DNA of 64,000 nt from Turbatrix aceti (lineage: Eukaryota > Nematoda > Chromadorea > Rhabditida > Panagrolaimidae). The notes under the pieces were generated by a model. The model did no database searches, was not told the DNA's origin, and saw only the letters and a program-made list of their open reading frames with translations. Positions within the stretch are counted from its first letter, which is position 1. Each line of letters opens with the position of its first letter. The position numbers were made by a program, and so were the translations under genes. Location: contig OZ017767.1 of NCBI GenBank assembly GCA_963969345.1, positions 11,538,471-11,602,470 of the forward strand. Direction: 5' to 3'. Below are positions 35,890 to 47,213 of this stretch, piece after piece.

Positions 35890-37609
35890 ATGATTTTCAA
35901 TTTGATTCGTATCTATTACATATTTTTTTTCTGTCTTTGCATGACAGTAAATGGAACGCTACTATTTCTGATCAAAAAACATACACCGCAAAACATGAGG
36001 AAATACAGTAAACTGATGATCGTAGCAACTATTATTGACATTATTGCAAACATTGTTTATACTTTTGTACTGCTGGTTTGTTTTTAGAAATGATATATAT
36101 ATTTTATTCGTTGATGTACGTTATAGGAGTTGGACGTTATTGGTGGCATCTATTATGCAAGATACGGCGCTTACTGGAATCGTTACATTCCCAAATCGCT
36201 GAGATGTACCAGCGTCGGGCTTTATGCTTTTGTGTACGAAATTGCGCTCATTGCTTTGCCACTGCAGTGCTTTAGCCGGTACTTGATCATAAATAAGTTT
36301 GTATATTATTTGAACATAAATATACTGTAAATGTTTTCAAATAATTAATATATTCTAGAAAAAAATCATTCAACTGGGCAGTGATCGTTGCAGTCTACGC
36401 AATATCCGCTTTCATATTTGGAGCCTCAGATATGCACTTGGCAGTCAATTTGGCCCCAGTCGAAGACAATAAAACAGCTTTGGATAACCTTCATCGTCTT
36501 AAACTTTGGACAACACAATTGGACACCAAAACGACGTTTTGTTACATTTCCATTGTAAGAATTACTTTGAAAATGTAAATGACAAACTTTTCCATTTTAG
36601 AACAGCTCCGGTATTATAATACACGTTCTTGCGCTGTGCATTTTGTCTACATTTTTTCTTTTTGTTGCTTTTTGGTCAATGAAAAAAGTTCGTCAGACAC
36701 TCAAAAAACTCAAAAATCAGATGGTGGCCAAGCACTATGAAATAGAATCGCAGCTGGGTGTTCGACTGTTTTATCAGGTAAAATTTAAGATATAAACCGC
36801 GGACAAGAAAAATTTTTTTTGTCACCCTTTTTATAATGACTTTTTTAATGTTTTACTTCTAAATTTTACTTCTAAAAGAAGCTTTATGTTTCGAAAATAA
36901 TGTATCGTCACAGAGCGCATACAAAAGCGAACGATGAAAACAATTAAAAGATTTTATAAAATAAACTTCTCAGATGACGAGCAGAAGCCTGGTGCTTTAA
37001 AATCAAGAATTTTGTACCTATTCTACAAAATGCTGCTGACAATGTTGAAAACTGCTGACAAGGAATTATTTCAGGTCAAGCTTGACTGAATTTATTTTGA
37101 AGAAAATTATCAAAACGTAGACGCTTATTGTATATTTTCTACAAAATTCTGCCGGTCAGTGTTTTTCAGTTGTGTTGTCAAAAATTGCAGTAAAACAAGT
37201 GTGTAGCGTTTCAGACCTCTTTAGGAAGATGTTTAAACGAAACCCAAGAATTATGAAAACTGGGACGCCACAAATAAGGGTTCAAAAATGACAAAAAAGG
37301 GTGACAAAAATTTTTTTATTGTCCGCGTCTTATATGCTTACGTATAAATTTTATAACATCTATTTAATTTAGACAATTTTTCCAACTTGCACAGCGATCA
37401 TTGCAATGACAGCTTGCGCCGGCGTCTATCTCCTAGGCGAATACTACGGTGGCTTTTTTATCATACTTTTCCTTCCTCTAATACTCAGTACAGTTCTCAA
37501 TCCTTTGATTACAATCTATTGTATTCAAACGTATCGCCGTGCACTCTGGCGCATTTTTACCAAACGCCAGTTCACAGTCACATCTTATAGTAATTCTACA
37601 GTGTATTAA
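35890..37609 (+). CDS. Seven-transmembrane chemoreceptor A (Srd/Str-type)
   Basis: Five exons (35890-36075, 36127-36296, 36359-36554, 36601-36777, 37373-37609) with consistent phases encode 321 residues. Hydrophobic segments spaced along the protein fit a 7TM receptor. Family marks include NGTLLFLIKKHTPQNMRKYS after TM1, LPLQCFSRY at TM3, FCYIS in the fifth region, and the C-terminal VLNPLITIYCIQTYR motif that resembles the last helix of Srd/Str receptors. These are odorant or pheromone-type GPCRs of sensory neurons. Intron 4 (595 bp) contains a palindromic element. The gene is intact and is the first of a tandem cluster with B and C, which share exon lengths (186, 170, 196, 177 bp). Confidence 0.9.
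36798..37327. mobile_element. 530-bp inverted-repeat element in intron 4 of receptor A
   Basis: The ends are complementary: cgcggacaagaaaaatttt at the left and a matching ...ttttattgtccgcg at the right, each followed inward by gtcaccctttttat or its complement. It fills most of an intron that is much longer than the other introns. No coding sequence. It is probably a MITE; a target duplication is not clear. Confidence 0.6.
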
Positions 37610-37704
37610 TAAAAAAGTATTAATAAAAAATTGTTTTTTGACTGGTATAAAGAATTTGGTTTGTTTATGTTTTCAATTATTTAAAAATTATTCATTGTTT
37701 AAAA

Positions 37705-38045
37705 GCAATGTTTAACCGCCGGGAGCGGTCGACGGCTTCAATGAACGGTGGCTCACGGGCTCAACGTTCAGGGAGCCTACGATTCCTCGAAGCGGTAGCT
37801 CAAAGCAAGGTGTTGCATCGCGCTCCAGAGCGCGGGCGGAGCGGAATGATTCGAAAGCGGGCGCTCAACGTAGCTTCCGCTCATCCAAAAAGTTGAGAGG
37901 CTCACGAGAGCTTGAGCGGCCGTTACATCCTGAGCGTGAGCGGGCGCTCACGAGAGCGGTCGCTATTCAAATTCATTGAGCAGCCCGCTCAAGTCCGTGA
38001 GCGAGCCGCCCGCGCGAGCATGAGCGAGCGCGCCGTCGACAAGGG
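37705..38045. repeat. GC-rich GAGCG/CGCTC repeat block
   Basis: About 340 bp packed with short, degenerate, mutually complementary units such as gagcgg, cgctca, gctcacgagag and gagcgagcgcg, strikingly GC-rich against AT-rich surroundings. The units can pair in many registers. A smaller relative lies at 50955-51055. An open frame runs through part of it but has repeat-driven composition. It ends about 100 bp before the palindrome arm. Confidence 0.75.
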
Positions 38046-38143
38046 ATGATTGAAATTGTTTCGCCTAACTCGGTGTAGACCGAAGCGATGGAGCGAGTTG
38101 AGAGTTGCCCACACAAGTTTATTCGATGGTAACAAGTTGTTAC

Positions 38144-41100
38144 TAACAACAACTGAACTGTAAACTCAAACTCAAACTCGAACAGAATGGTCAGTCGAAG
38201 ACTGACCTTTTATAAACACACAAGACCAAACCAGAAAGGGAAAGAACCATCTAGGTAATCGTGTATTCAAATTTGAAGACGAGATAAGGCAGCTTTCCCA
38301 CTCGACACAACGCCTAACAAGCTCGGAGAGGGTGTAAACGGTCGAGCGAATAGAGCTCGCGTTCGGCAGGACGACGCGACACTAGAGTCGCAACGGTTTT
38401 CTTCAGAAAAACCTATTTACGACACGCTCGTCAATCATTTTGTACAACGTGTTTCATACAGAATGGCGCCATTCCCCGGGAGATTAAAAACGGAGGATTA
38501 TCCCCGGGAATCTCTGGGGATGTCCCCGGCGATATCCCCCGGTCACCCAGTAGACATACTCCACTACCTTAGTTTGAAACTTTAAAAAAGATTGATTGAA
38601 CCGTGATCAACGCAAACAACCATTATCAATGAATTCTTTTATCAATGCACGTAGGTTTTTTTTCTTATTATTAAGAGCCACTCTGCGAGCAGATTTATTT
38701 CCGACTACACAGGCATTTTACACTTTCCGATGTTTTGTGCCAAAGTTGTAGGCACCTATAGGGAGGTTCCAAATTTCCATACCAAAATTTTTTTAGATGC
38801 CGGATTCTGGAGTTTCGGCTTCTGCAATTTTTGACGTCAAATTTTCAAACTGTTTCAAAAATTCTGATTTTTGGTATACAGGGGTATCTTGGCACGAGAA
38901 ATCGACTGGTGTATTTAGTTTTCTCAAAAAACATCTGACTTTTTTGAAAAAATGTGATTTCTGGTTTTTCCGCCCGTTTTTGTCCGTTGCTTGGCTCCAG
39001 CATCCGTATATTACCCGGCGAAGTGGTTTTCGCAGGCTAATCTTGTAGCTTGGTTTCTGCTCTATCGGGAAAAGTGAAAGAAAAAATATGTTAGCTTCAT
39101 CAATTTTTGTTTTGAATTTTTTTATAGCGCCAACTCGATCAAAAACAAGCGAAAAAAGAGAGATTACGCGTGCGAAACGCATGCGCTGCAGCACGGCGCG
39201 CGCTCGCACGTTGCGCGCACACAAAGCGGGGAAGATCTGTGCGCTTTTTCAACCATTTTAGATCGAGTTGGCGTCATAAAAAAATTCGAAACGAAAATTG
39301 ATGGAGCTAATATATTTTTTCTTTCACTTTTCCCGATAGAGCAGAAACCAAGCTACAAGATTCGCCTGCGAAAACCACTTCGCCGGGTAATATACGGATG
39401 CTGGAGCCAAGCAACGGACAAAAACGGGCGGAAAAACCAGAAATCACATTTTTTCAAAAAAGTCAGATGTTTTTTGAGAAAACTAAATACACCAGTAGAT
39501 TTCTCGTGCAAAGATACCTCTGTTTACCAAAAATCAGAATTTTTGAAACGGTTTGAAAATTTGACGTCAAAAATTGCAGAAGCCGAAACTCCAGAATCCG
39601 GCATCTAAAAAAATTTTGGTATGGAAATTTGGAACCTCCCTATAGGTGCCTACAACTTTGGCACAAAACATCGGAAAGTGTAAAATACCTGTGTAGCGCC
39701 CTCCACCTTATAAATAAATCGGCTCGCAGAGTACCTCTTAAATCTTACGAGTACTAAAATTGTTTCAAAAAAGTGTCACGGAAGCAAAAATACGCCTTTT
39801 TTTATTCTGATCTCTAAATTCCCCGGGGAATTACTTTTGGGGGGGAAATCCTCGAAGATCCCGGGGATAATACTACTCCGAGGAATCCCGGGGACATACC
39901 CTTGTGGCCACCCTGGTTTTATATACCACATAAACAATTGAATTTTTTTGCGTAATTTTGATTACATTCATAGCATAAATGAACTTTTTTGCCTCTTTTG
40001 GCTATGTGCTACATAGGCTCTTGCTTTTAAAATTTTTTACATTGCTCTGCTCTCGCTTTTCACTTTTCCAGTTTGTCTCCTCTGCTTCTGCGGGGGCGGA
40101 GGCTGGAATGAAGAGTGCTTTTTTGTCCGTAATAATAGAAGTACCTATACAACCACAGACAAAAATGTTTACCAAGCTATCGCGGCAGTTGAATATTTAT
40201 AAGAAACATCAGTATCAAAATGTATAATAAAAATAGTGTGATAATATGAGAAAGTTTAGAGTATCTTTTCTTTTACCTGTGATATTGTATCCCAGAAGAT
40301 TAAAGAAGTTAACAGGAGCAGAAGTGTGATAAACAACTAGCAGAGACAGCAGGACAAATATTATTGAGAGAATATGAAAAACCATGCTTACACGATTAAA
40401 CAGTAGAGAGTAGATGCCCGATCTTTGTATTTTTCGACCACTGCACAAAAAAAGTAGGACAATGCATATGAGCTCATTTCTTTTTATTTGTCCCATGGAC
40501 TAAAAAAATGCCCGCGTCTAACAAATTTTTAGGGCGCTTAAGAGTTCCGCTAAATTTTTAATATAAAAATTATGTTTTGGTTGAAAAATAAGATTTCAAA
40601 AATTGTTTCAATCACCAATTACAATCATACATGGTAAATTAAAACGTTCAAAGATCTTTGAAAGTTGAAAATGTCACGTACTTTTTTTAAATACGTTTTA
40701 CAAAACATTTTTATCTTATTACACGAACTTTGGCTTAACGTCACACCTTTACTGTCATGGTTTTTGTTTTTTTCATTTTTGTTCAAAATTGTAGGAAAAA
40801 CATTTGTCGACGATGTATGACTTTGAATAGTAGGTTAATGAAGATATGCAACCCTATTTAAAAGGGACATTTTCTAAGAAACGTAATTTAAAAAAGAAAA
40901 CGCAGAATTGTATAAATCAAAAAATACAATCAAAACCGTTTGCCTATTTTCAACTGCGCGTGACACCATGCTTCTCGAATTCGCTCGAGTTTATTACCTT
41001 GTTATTTTTTGCTTTTCCATGACGGTTAATGGTACGTTACTCTATCTCATCAAGAGGCATACACCACAGAACATGCGGGAGTACAGTAAGCTGATGATAG

Positions 41101-41810
41101 TAGCCACTGTTTTCGACATTATTGCAAACATGATGTATACTTTTGTACAAATGGTTTGTCTTAAAAATTACAATAAGTATTTTACCGTGTTTGATAGGAG
41201 TTGGACGTTATCGGAGGAATTTATTACTCCAGATGCGGAGGATTCTGGAACCATTACATTCCCAAATCGCTTCGATGTACCAGCGCTGGGCTTTATTCTT
41301 TTGCGTACGAATTAGCGATTATCGCATTGCCCCTGCAATGCTTTAGTCGGTACCTGTTTATTAACAGGTTTGCATGTTGTTTGTCAATATTTACAAAATT
41401 AAAATTCTTTTACAGAAAAAAATCGAACAGCTGGTCACTAATTGTCGCGGCTTATACAATACCCGTTATCATATTTGGAGCAGCGGACTTGTACCTAATA
41501 ATTGGTATGGCACCTGTGGAAGACAACCAATCTGCTCTTGAGAACCTCTATCGTCTTGAACTTTGGAAAATACAGTCCGATGCGAAAACTACTTTTTGTT
41601 ACATTCCAATCGTATGAATTTTTTGAGCATAATAAAAATAGCTAACCAATGTTTTTAGAACAATTCTAATGTTCCTTTACTTACTGGTACAATGACTATA
41701 ATGTCCATCATTTTTCTTGCAATTACTTTTTGGTCAATGAATAAAGTTCATTTGACATTAAAAAGCCTCAAAACTCAAATGGTTACTAAGCATTATGAAA
41801 TAGAATCTCA
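38144..41810 (+). repeat. Left arm of an 8.2-kb palindrome
   Basis: Every sampled position x in 38144-41810 is complementary to 84446-x in 42636-46302, including intron sequence and homopolymer lengths (a T8 run at 38656 and a G7 run at 39839 are matched exactly). The arm is 3,667 bp and contains a CCCCGGGG-rich block, a foldback element and a 3'-truncated receptor copy. Inner boundary: tagaatctca is shared, then the sequences diverge. Outer boundary: taacaacaactg is shared, then they diverge. Confidence 0.92.
38671..39740. mobile_element. Foldback element inside the left palindrome arm
   Basis: The sequence from ttaagagccactctgcgagc at 38671 is repeated inverted, ending at 39740. The core arms (38705 to about 39150 and about 39255 to 39696) include CTACACAGGCATTTTACACT and gatgccggattctggag with their complements, plus a 15-bp indel near the right end. 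The frames inside are arm-derived and mirror each other. It is non-autonomous, with no transposase visible. Confidence 0.8.
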
Positions 41811-41883
41811 TGCTGATAAATATAATTCAAAAATCAGAAAAAATGTTATCCGTAAAAGGGTATTTATAAAAAAATATGTCTGA
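40968..41883 (+). pseudogene. Truncated mirror copy of chemoreceptor B
   Basis: Exons 1-3 (40968-41153, 41198-41367, 41416-41611) and most of exon 4 (41659-41810) match receptor B on the minus strand. At 41810 the palindrome arm ends in the middle of exon 4. The frame then runs into unrelated sequence (HADKYNSKIRKNVIRKRVF) and stops at 41883. The last helices and the NPLITIYC motif are missing, so no functional receptor is expected. Because the arms look identical, this copy has not decayed, which implies a very recent event or an assembly artefact. Confidence 0.85.
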
Positions 41884-42328
41884 GAATCCACAGTGTTTAT
41901 TTACGAAAAAACGTTTATGCCGCTACTGAAAATAAGTATCTATTAAGTTTTTACATACCTCATTAACAGAGCTTTTGTTTTTCAACCATTAAGTAACCAA
42001 CAATCTGACAACGTACAACCCAACGATTTTACAGAACTAAACATAAGATTGTCTGCAAGCTGTATAATTTGATATAAACATTGCTTAATCGAATGTTTGC
42101 TTGCTTTACCAAAACAGAGACCGCACTATGTTATAAAAATACATGTCACAACGGAGAATACAGTATGCAGTATATTATAATCGATTAGTCATTGTCTGAT
42201 ATTTTGTTAATATTCGCAAAGTACACTTTCTTGACAATTTTATAAGTTTCTTAATTTATAAGTTTCTTAATTCGAATTATTTATAAGTTTCTTTAACTCA
42301 AAAAGATCGAAAACGTTACATTTGTTTA
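41811..42328. other. Part of the palindrome spacer without a gene
   Basis: This is AT-rich sequence between the truncated left copy and the 3' end of receptor B, and so contains the probable 3'UTR of B. A short direct repeat, tttataagtttctt, occurs at about 42239, 42255 and 42282. No frame is supported. Confidence 0.6.
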
Positions 42329-43478
42329 TTAATGTACTGTAGAATTAATACTAGACGTGACGGTAAATTGGCGTTTGGTGCGAAAGCGCCACAGTGCACG
42401 CCGATATGTTCGAATACAATAAATCGTAATCAGAGGATTAAGCACAGTGTTGAGTACAAAAGGTAAGCACAACATGATAAACCAGCCACCGTAGTATTCG
42501 CCGAGGACGTAAACGCTGATGCACGCTGTTATGGCAAGTAACGCTGAACAAATTGGCAAGAACGTCTAAAACATTTGAAATAATATTACATCACACCGAA
42601 AGACTCCTGCCTGATAAAATAAACGAATGCCAAGCTGAGATTCTATTTCATAATGCTTAGTAACCATTTGAGTTTTGAGGCTTTTTAATGTCAAATGAAC
42701 TTTATTCATTGACCAAAAAGTAATTGCAAGAAAAATGATGGACATTATAGTCATTGTACCAGTAAGTAAAGGAACATTAGAATTGTTCTAAAAACATTGG
42801 TTAGCTATTTTTATTATGCTCAAAAAATTCATACGATTGGAATGTAACAAAAAGTAGTTTTCGCATCGGACTGTATTTTCCAAAGTTCAAGACGATAGAG
42901 GTTCTCAAGAGCAGATTGGTTGTCTTCCACAGGTGCCATACCAATTATTAGGTACAAGTCCGCTGCTCCAAATATGATAACGGGTATTGTATAAGCCGCG
43001 ACAATTAGTGACCAGCTGTTCGATTTTTTTCTGTAAAAGAATTTTAATTTTGTAAATATTGACAAACAACATGCAAACCTGTTAATAAACAGGTACCGAC
43101 TAAAGCATTGCAGGGGCAATGCGATAATCGCTAATTCGTACGCAAAAGAATAAAGCCCAGCGCTGGTACATCGAAGCGATTTGGGAATGTAATGGTTCCA
43201 GAATCCTCCGCATCTGGAGTAATAAATTCCTCCGATAACGTCCAACTCCTATCAAACACGGTAAAATACTTATTGTAATTTTTAAGACAAACCATTTGTA
43301 CAAAAGTATACATCATGTTTGCAATAATGTCGAAAACAGTGGCTACTATCATCAGCTTACTGTACTCCCGCATGTTCTGTGGTGTATGCCTCTTGATGAG
43401 ATAGAGTAACGTACCATTAACCGTCATGGAAAAGCAAAAAATAACAAGGTAATAAACTCGAGCGAATTCGAGAAGCAT
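42329..43478 (-). CDS. Seven-transmembrane chemoreceptor B (Srd/Str-type), with a GC-AG intron
   Basis: Five exons (43293-43478, 43079-43248, 42835-43030, 42611-42787, 42329-42565) encode 321 residues. Exon lengths equal those of receptor A. Features include MLLEFARVYYLVIFCFSMTV as TM1, NGTLLYLIKRHTPQNMREYS, LPLQCFSRY, FWSMNKVHLTL, LLAITACISVYVLGEYYGGW and LNPLITIYCIRTYRRALW. It is a sensory GPCR by family. Exons 1-3 and most of exon 4 lie in the right palindrome arm; exon 5 is in the unique spacer, so this is the complete copy. The exon 4 donor reads CAG/GCAGGAGT where A and C have CAG/GTAA: a GC-AG intron or a damaged site. The frame is otherwise intact. Confidence 0.87.
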
Positions 43479-46302
43479 GGTGTCACGCGCAGTTGAAAAT
43501 AGGCAAACGGTTTTGATTGTATTTTTTGATTTATACAATTCTGCGTTTTCTTTTTTAAATTACGTTTCTTAGAAAATGTCCCTTTTAAATAGGGTTGCAT
43601 ATCTTCATTAACCTACTATTCAAAGTCATACATCGTCGACAAATGTTTTTCCTACAATTTTGAACAAAAATGAAAAAAACAAAAACCATGACAGTAAAGG
43701 TGTGACGTTAAGCCAAAGTTCGTGTAATAAGATAAAAATGTTTTGTAAAACGTATTTAAAAAAAGTACGTGACATTTTCAACTTTCAAAGATCTTTGAAC
43801 GTTTTAATTTACCATGTATGATTGTAATTGGTGATTGAAACAATTTTTGAAATCTTATTTTTCAACCAAAACATAATTTTTATATTAAAAATTTAGCGGA
43901 ACTCTTAAGCGCCCTAAAAATTTGTTAGACGCGGGCATTTTTTTAGTCCATGGGACAAATAAAAAGAAATGAGCTCATATGCATTGTCCTACTTTTTTTG
44001 TGCAGTGGTCGAAAAATACAAAGATCGGGCATCTACTCTCTACTGTTTAATCGTGTAAGCATGGTTTTTCATATTCTCTCAATAATATTTGTCCTGCTGT
44101 CTCTGCTAGTTGTTTATCACACTTCTGCTCCTGTTAACTTCTTTAATCTTCTGGGATACAATATCACAGGTAAAAGAAAAGATACTCTAAACTTTCTCAT
44201 ATTATCACACTATTTTTATTATACATTTTGATACTGATGTTTCTTATAAATATTCAACTGCCGCGATAGCTTGGTAAACATTTTTGTCTGTGGTTGTATA
44301 GGTACTTCTATTATTACGGACAAAAAAGCACTCTTCATTCCAGCCTCCGCCCCCGCAGAAGCAGAGGAGACAAACTGGAAAAGTGAAAAGCGAGAGCAGA
44401 GCAATGTAAAAAATTTTAAAAGCAAGAGCCTATGTAGCACATAGCCAAAAGAGGCAAAAAAGTTCATTTATGCTATGAATGTAATCAAAATTACGCAAAA
44501 AAATTCAATTGTTTATGTGGTATATAAAACCAGGGTGGCCACAAGGGTATGTCCCCGGGATTCCTCGGAGTAGTATTATCCCCGGGATCTTCGAGGATTT
44601 CCCCCCCAAAAGTAATTCCCCGGGGAATTTAGAGATCAGAATAAAAAAAGGCGTATTTTTGCTTCCGTGACACTTTTTTGAAACAATTTTAGTACTCGTA
44701 AGATTTAAGAGGTACTCTGCGAGCCGATTTATTTATAAGGTGGAGGGCGCTACACAGGTATTTTACACTTTCCGATGTTTTGTGCCAAAGTTGTAGGCAC
44801 CTATAGGGAGGTTCCAAATTTCCATACCAAAATTTTTTTAGATGCCGGATTCTGGAGTTTCGGCTTCTGCAATTTTTGACGTCAAATTTTCAAACCGTTT
44901 CAAAAATTCTGATTTTTGGTAAACAGAGGTATCTTTGCACGAGAAATCTACTGGTGTATTTAGTTTTCTCAAAAAACATCTGACTTTTTTGAAAAAATGT
45001 GATTTCTGGTTTTTCCGCCCGTTTTTGTCCGTTGCTTGGCTCCAGCATCCGTATATTACCCGGCGAAGTGGTTTTCGCAGGCGAATCTTGTAGCTTGGTT
45101 TCTGCTCTATCGGGAAAAGTGAAAGAAAAAATATATTAGCTCCATCAATTTTCGTTTCGAATTTTTTTATGACGCCAACTCGATCTAAAATGGTTGAAAA
45201 AGCGCACAGATCTTCCCCGCTTTGTGTGCGCGCAACGTGCGAGCGCGCGCCGTGCTGCAGCGCATGCGTTTCGCACGCGTAATCTCTCTTTTTTCGCTTG
45301 TTTTTGATCGAGTTGGCGCTATAAAAAAATTCAAAACAAAAATTGATGAAGCTAACATATTTTTTCTTTCACTTTTCCCGATAGAGCAGAAACCAAGCTA
45401 CAAGATTAGCCTGCGAAAACCACTTCGCCGGGTAATATACGGATGCTGGAGCCAAGCAACGGACAAAAACGGGCGGAAAAACCAGAAATCACATTTTTTC
45501 AAAAAAGTCAGATGTTTTTTGAGAAAACTAAATACACCAGTCGATTTCTCGTGCCAAGATACCCCTGTATACCAAAAATCAGAATTTTTGAAACAGTTTG
45601 AAAATTTGACGTCAAAAATTGCAGAAGCCGAAACTCCAGAATCCGGCATCTAAAAAAATTTTGGTATGGAAATTTGGAACCTCCCTATAGGTGCCTACAA
45701 CTTTGGCACAAAACATCGGAAAGTGTAAAATGCCTGTGTAGTCGGAAATAAATCTGCTCGCAGAGTGGCTCTTAATAATAAGAAAAAAAACCTACGTGCA
45801 TTGATAAAAGAATTCATTGATAATGGTTGTTTGCGTTGATCACGGTTCAATCAATCTTTTTTAAAGTTTCAAACTAAGGTAGTGGAGTATGTCTACTGGG
45901 TGACCGGGGGATATCGCCGGGGACATCCCCAGAGATTCCCGGGGATAATCCTCCGTTTTTAATCTCCCGGGGAATGGCGCCATTCTGTATGAAACACGTT
46001 GTACAAAATGATTGACGAGCGTGTCGTAAATAGGTTTTTCTGAAGAAAACCGTTGCGACTCTAGTGTCGCGTCGTCCTGCCGAACGCGAGCTCTATTCGC
46101 TCGACCGTTTACACCCTCTCCGAGCTTGTTAGGCGTTGTGTCGAGTGGGAAAGCTGCCTTATCTCGTCTTCAAATTTGAATACACGATTACCTAGATGGT
46201 TCTTTCCCTTTCTGGTTTGGTCTTGTGTGTTTATAAAAGGTCAGTCTTCGACTGACCATTCTGTTCGAGTTTGAGTTTGAGTTTACAGTTCAGTTGTTGT
46301 TA
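42636..46302 (-). repeat. Right arm of the 8.2-kb palindrome
   Basis: Reverse complement of 38144-41810. It carries exons 1 to 4 of the intact receptor B, the mirrored foldback element (44706-45775) and the CCCCGGGG-rich block. Its outer end, at 46302, falls exactly where the fragment of receptor C exon 1 begins. Confidence 0.92.
44706..45775. mobile_element. Foldback element inside the right palindrome arm
   Basis: Mirror image of the element at 38671-39740, with identical sampled sequence. It was evidently duplicated with the arm rather than inserted independently. Confidence 0.8.
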
Positions 46303-46395
46303 ATGCTTTTTGATCAGATAGAGTAACGTTCCATTAATTGCCATGCAAAGAAAGAAAATAACAATATAATAAATACGACAGAACTCTGCGAGCAT
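46303..46395 (-). pseudogene. Detached, inverted first half of chemoreceptor C exon 1
   Basis: On the minus strand, ATG at 46395 opens 31 codons, MLAEFCRIYYIVIFFLCMAI followed by NGTLLYLIKKH. This matches TM1 and the first loop of receptors A and B up to the His before TPQNM, and then stops at the palindrome boundary. The missing continuation starts at 47214 on the plus strand. The two 93-bp halves add up to the 186-bp exon 1 of A and B. Confidence 0.88.
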
Positions 46396-47213
46396 GGTTT
46401 TACGGTAGAACTGGAACAGATACGTTGTCTAGGTGCTATTTACGTTTATTTATTTAAATACGTCGCCAGAAAAGTCTACAAGATTAGCGTGCAGATGTTT
46501 TAACATTGTTTAAAAACAACGCCTTTACATGTCATGTAGTTTGTCACCGAAAAGTGAAAACAATAAGATGCCGTAATCCTCAAGCAATTTATCTTGTTGA
46601 AAAAAAGGAACTATTAATGTGAAAGAAATTTCCGGTACGCCACCGCCAATTGAGTCATTAGCAATTGTCTGCCTGAAAAATGTCGATTATTTTATTATTA
46701 CTTCCGGAATAATATCACATACTATCTTATAATGTTAAATTTACTTTGACAAATACAGTAGCGCGCAAAAGTACAAGTGTGAACATTAATTTGTACCGTG
46801 CTCTGTTCAAACGTGTTGGTTGGGGCTCAAATTTTTTTTGGTAAACACCCTTGCGTCTAGCCTCAGCATTACCAAGTTTCAGACAGATTCGTTAAAAAAT
46901 GGATTTTTGCGATATCGATTTGTACAGTGCGCGCAAGCAAAAGTCCAAGTGTAAGGTGCGTTTTCTGAAGCGAAGAAGCATTTCTTGAAGTATGATGGCG
47001 TTTATTGCGTTTATATATAGTATTTTGTATGTTTTATTGATTTGAAACGTATATTGCACGAGACATAGATTTTATCGGGAAAATGAAGATGACAAAAGGT
47101 CATTTCAAAGGTTTACTCCTCTAGGTTGGCTTCGAAGGCTCTGGACATCGGGAATTTAGTTTTATCCACCGTCCCAGTGCTTGAAGTGATAGCAGTAATT
47201 GTCTGCACAATTC
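46303..47213. other. Inverted 911-bp segment carrying the promoter and start of receptor C
   Basis: Flipping this interval in silico places KKH directly before TPQNM with no gained or lost base and restores the exon length. After the 93-bp coding part, the rest would be the upstream region of C. It includes two direct copies of a motif beginning tacagt.gcgcgcaa (46753 and 46923) that resemble a mariner-type end. Confidence 0.8.

Noticed and set aside
38793..39224. 143-codon frame repeated at 45222-45653
   Set aside because: The frame lies inside the foldback element, and its opposite-strand shadow is just as open. Composition comes from the inverted repeat, not a protein.
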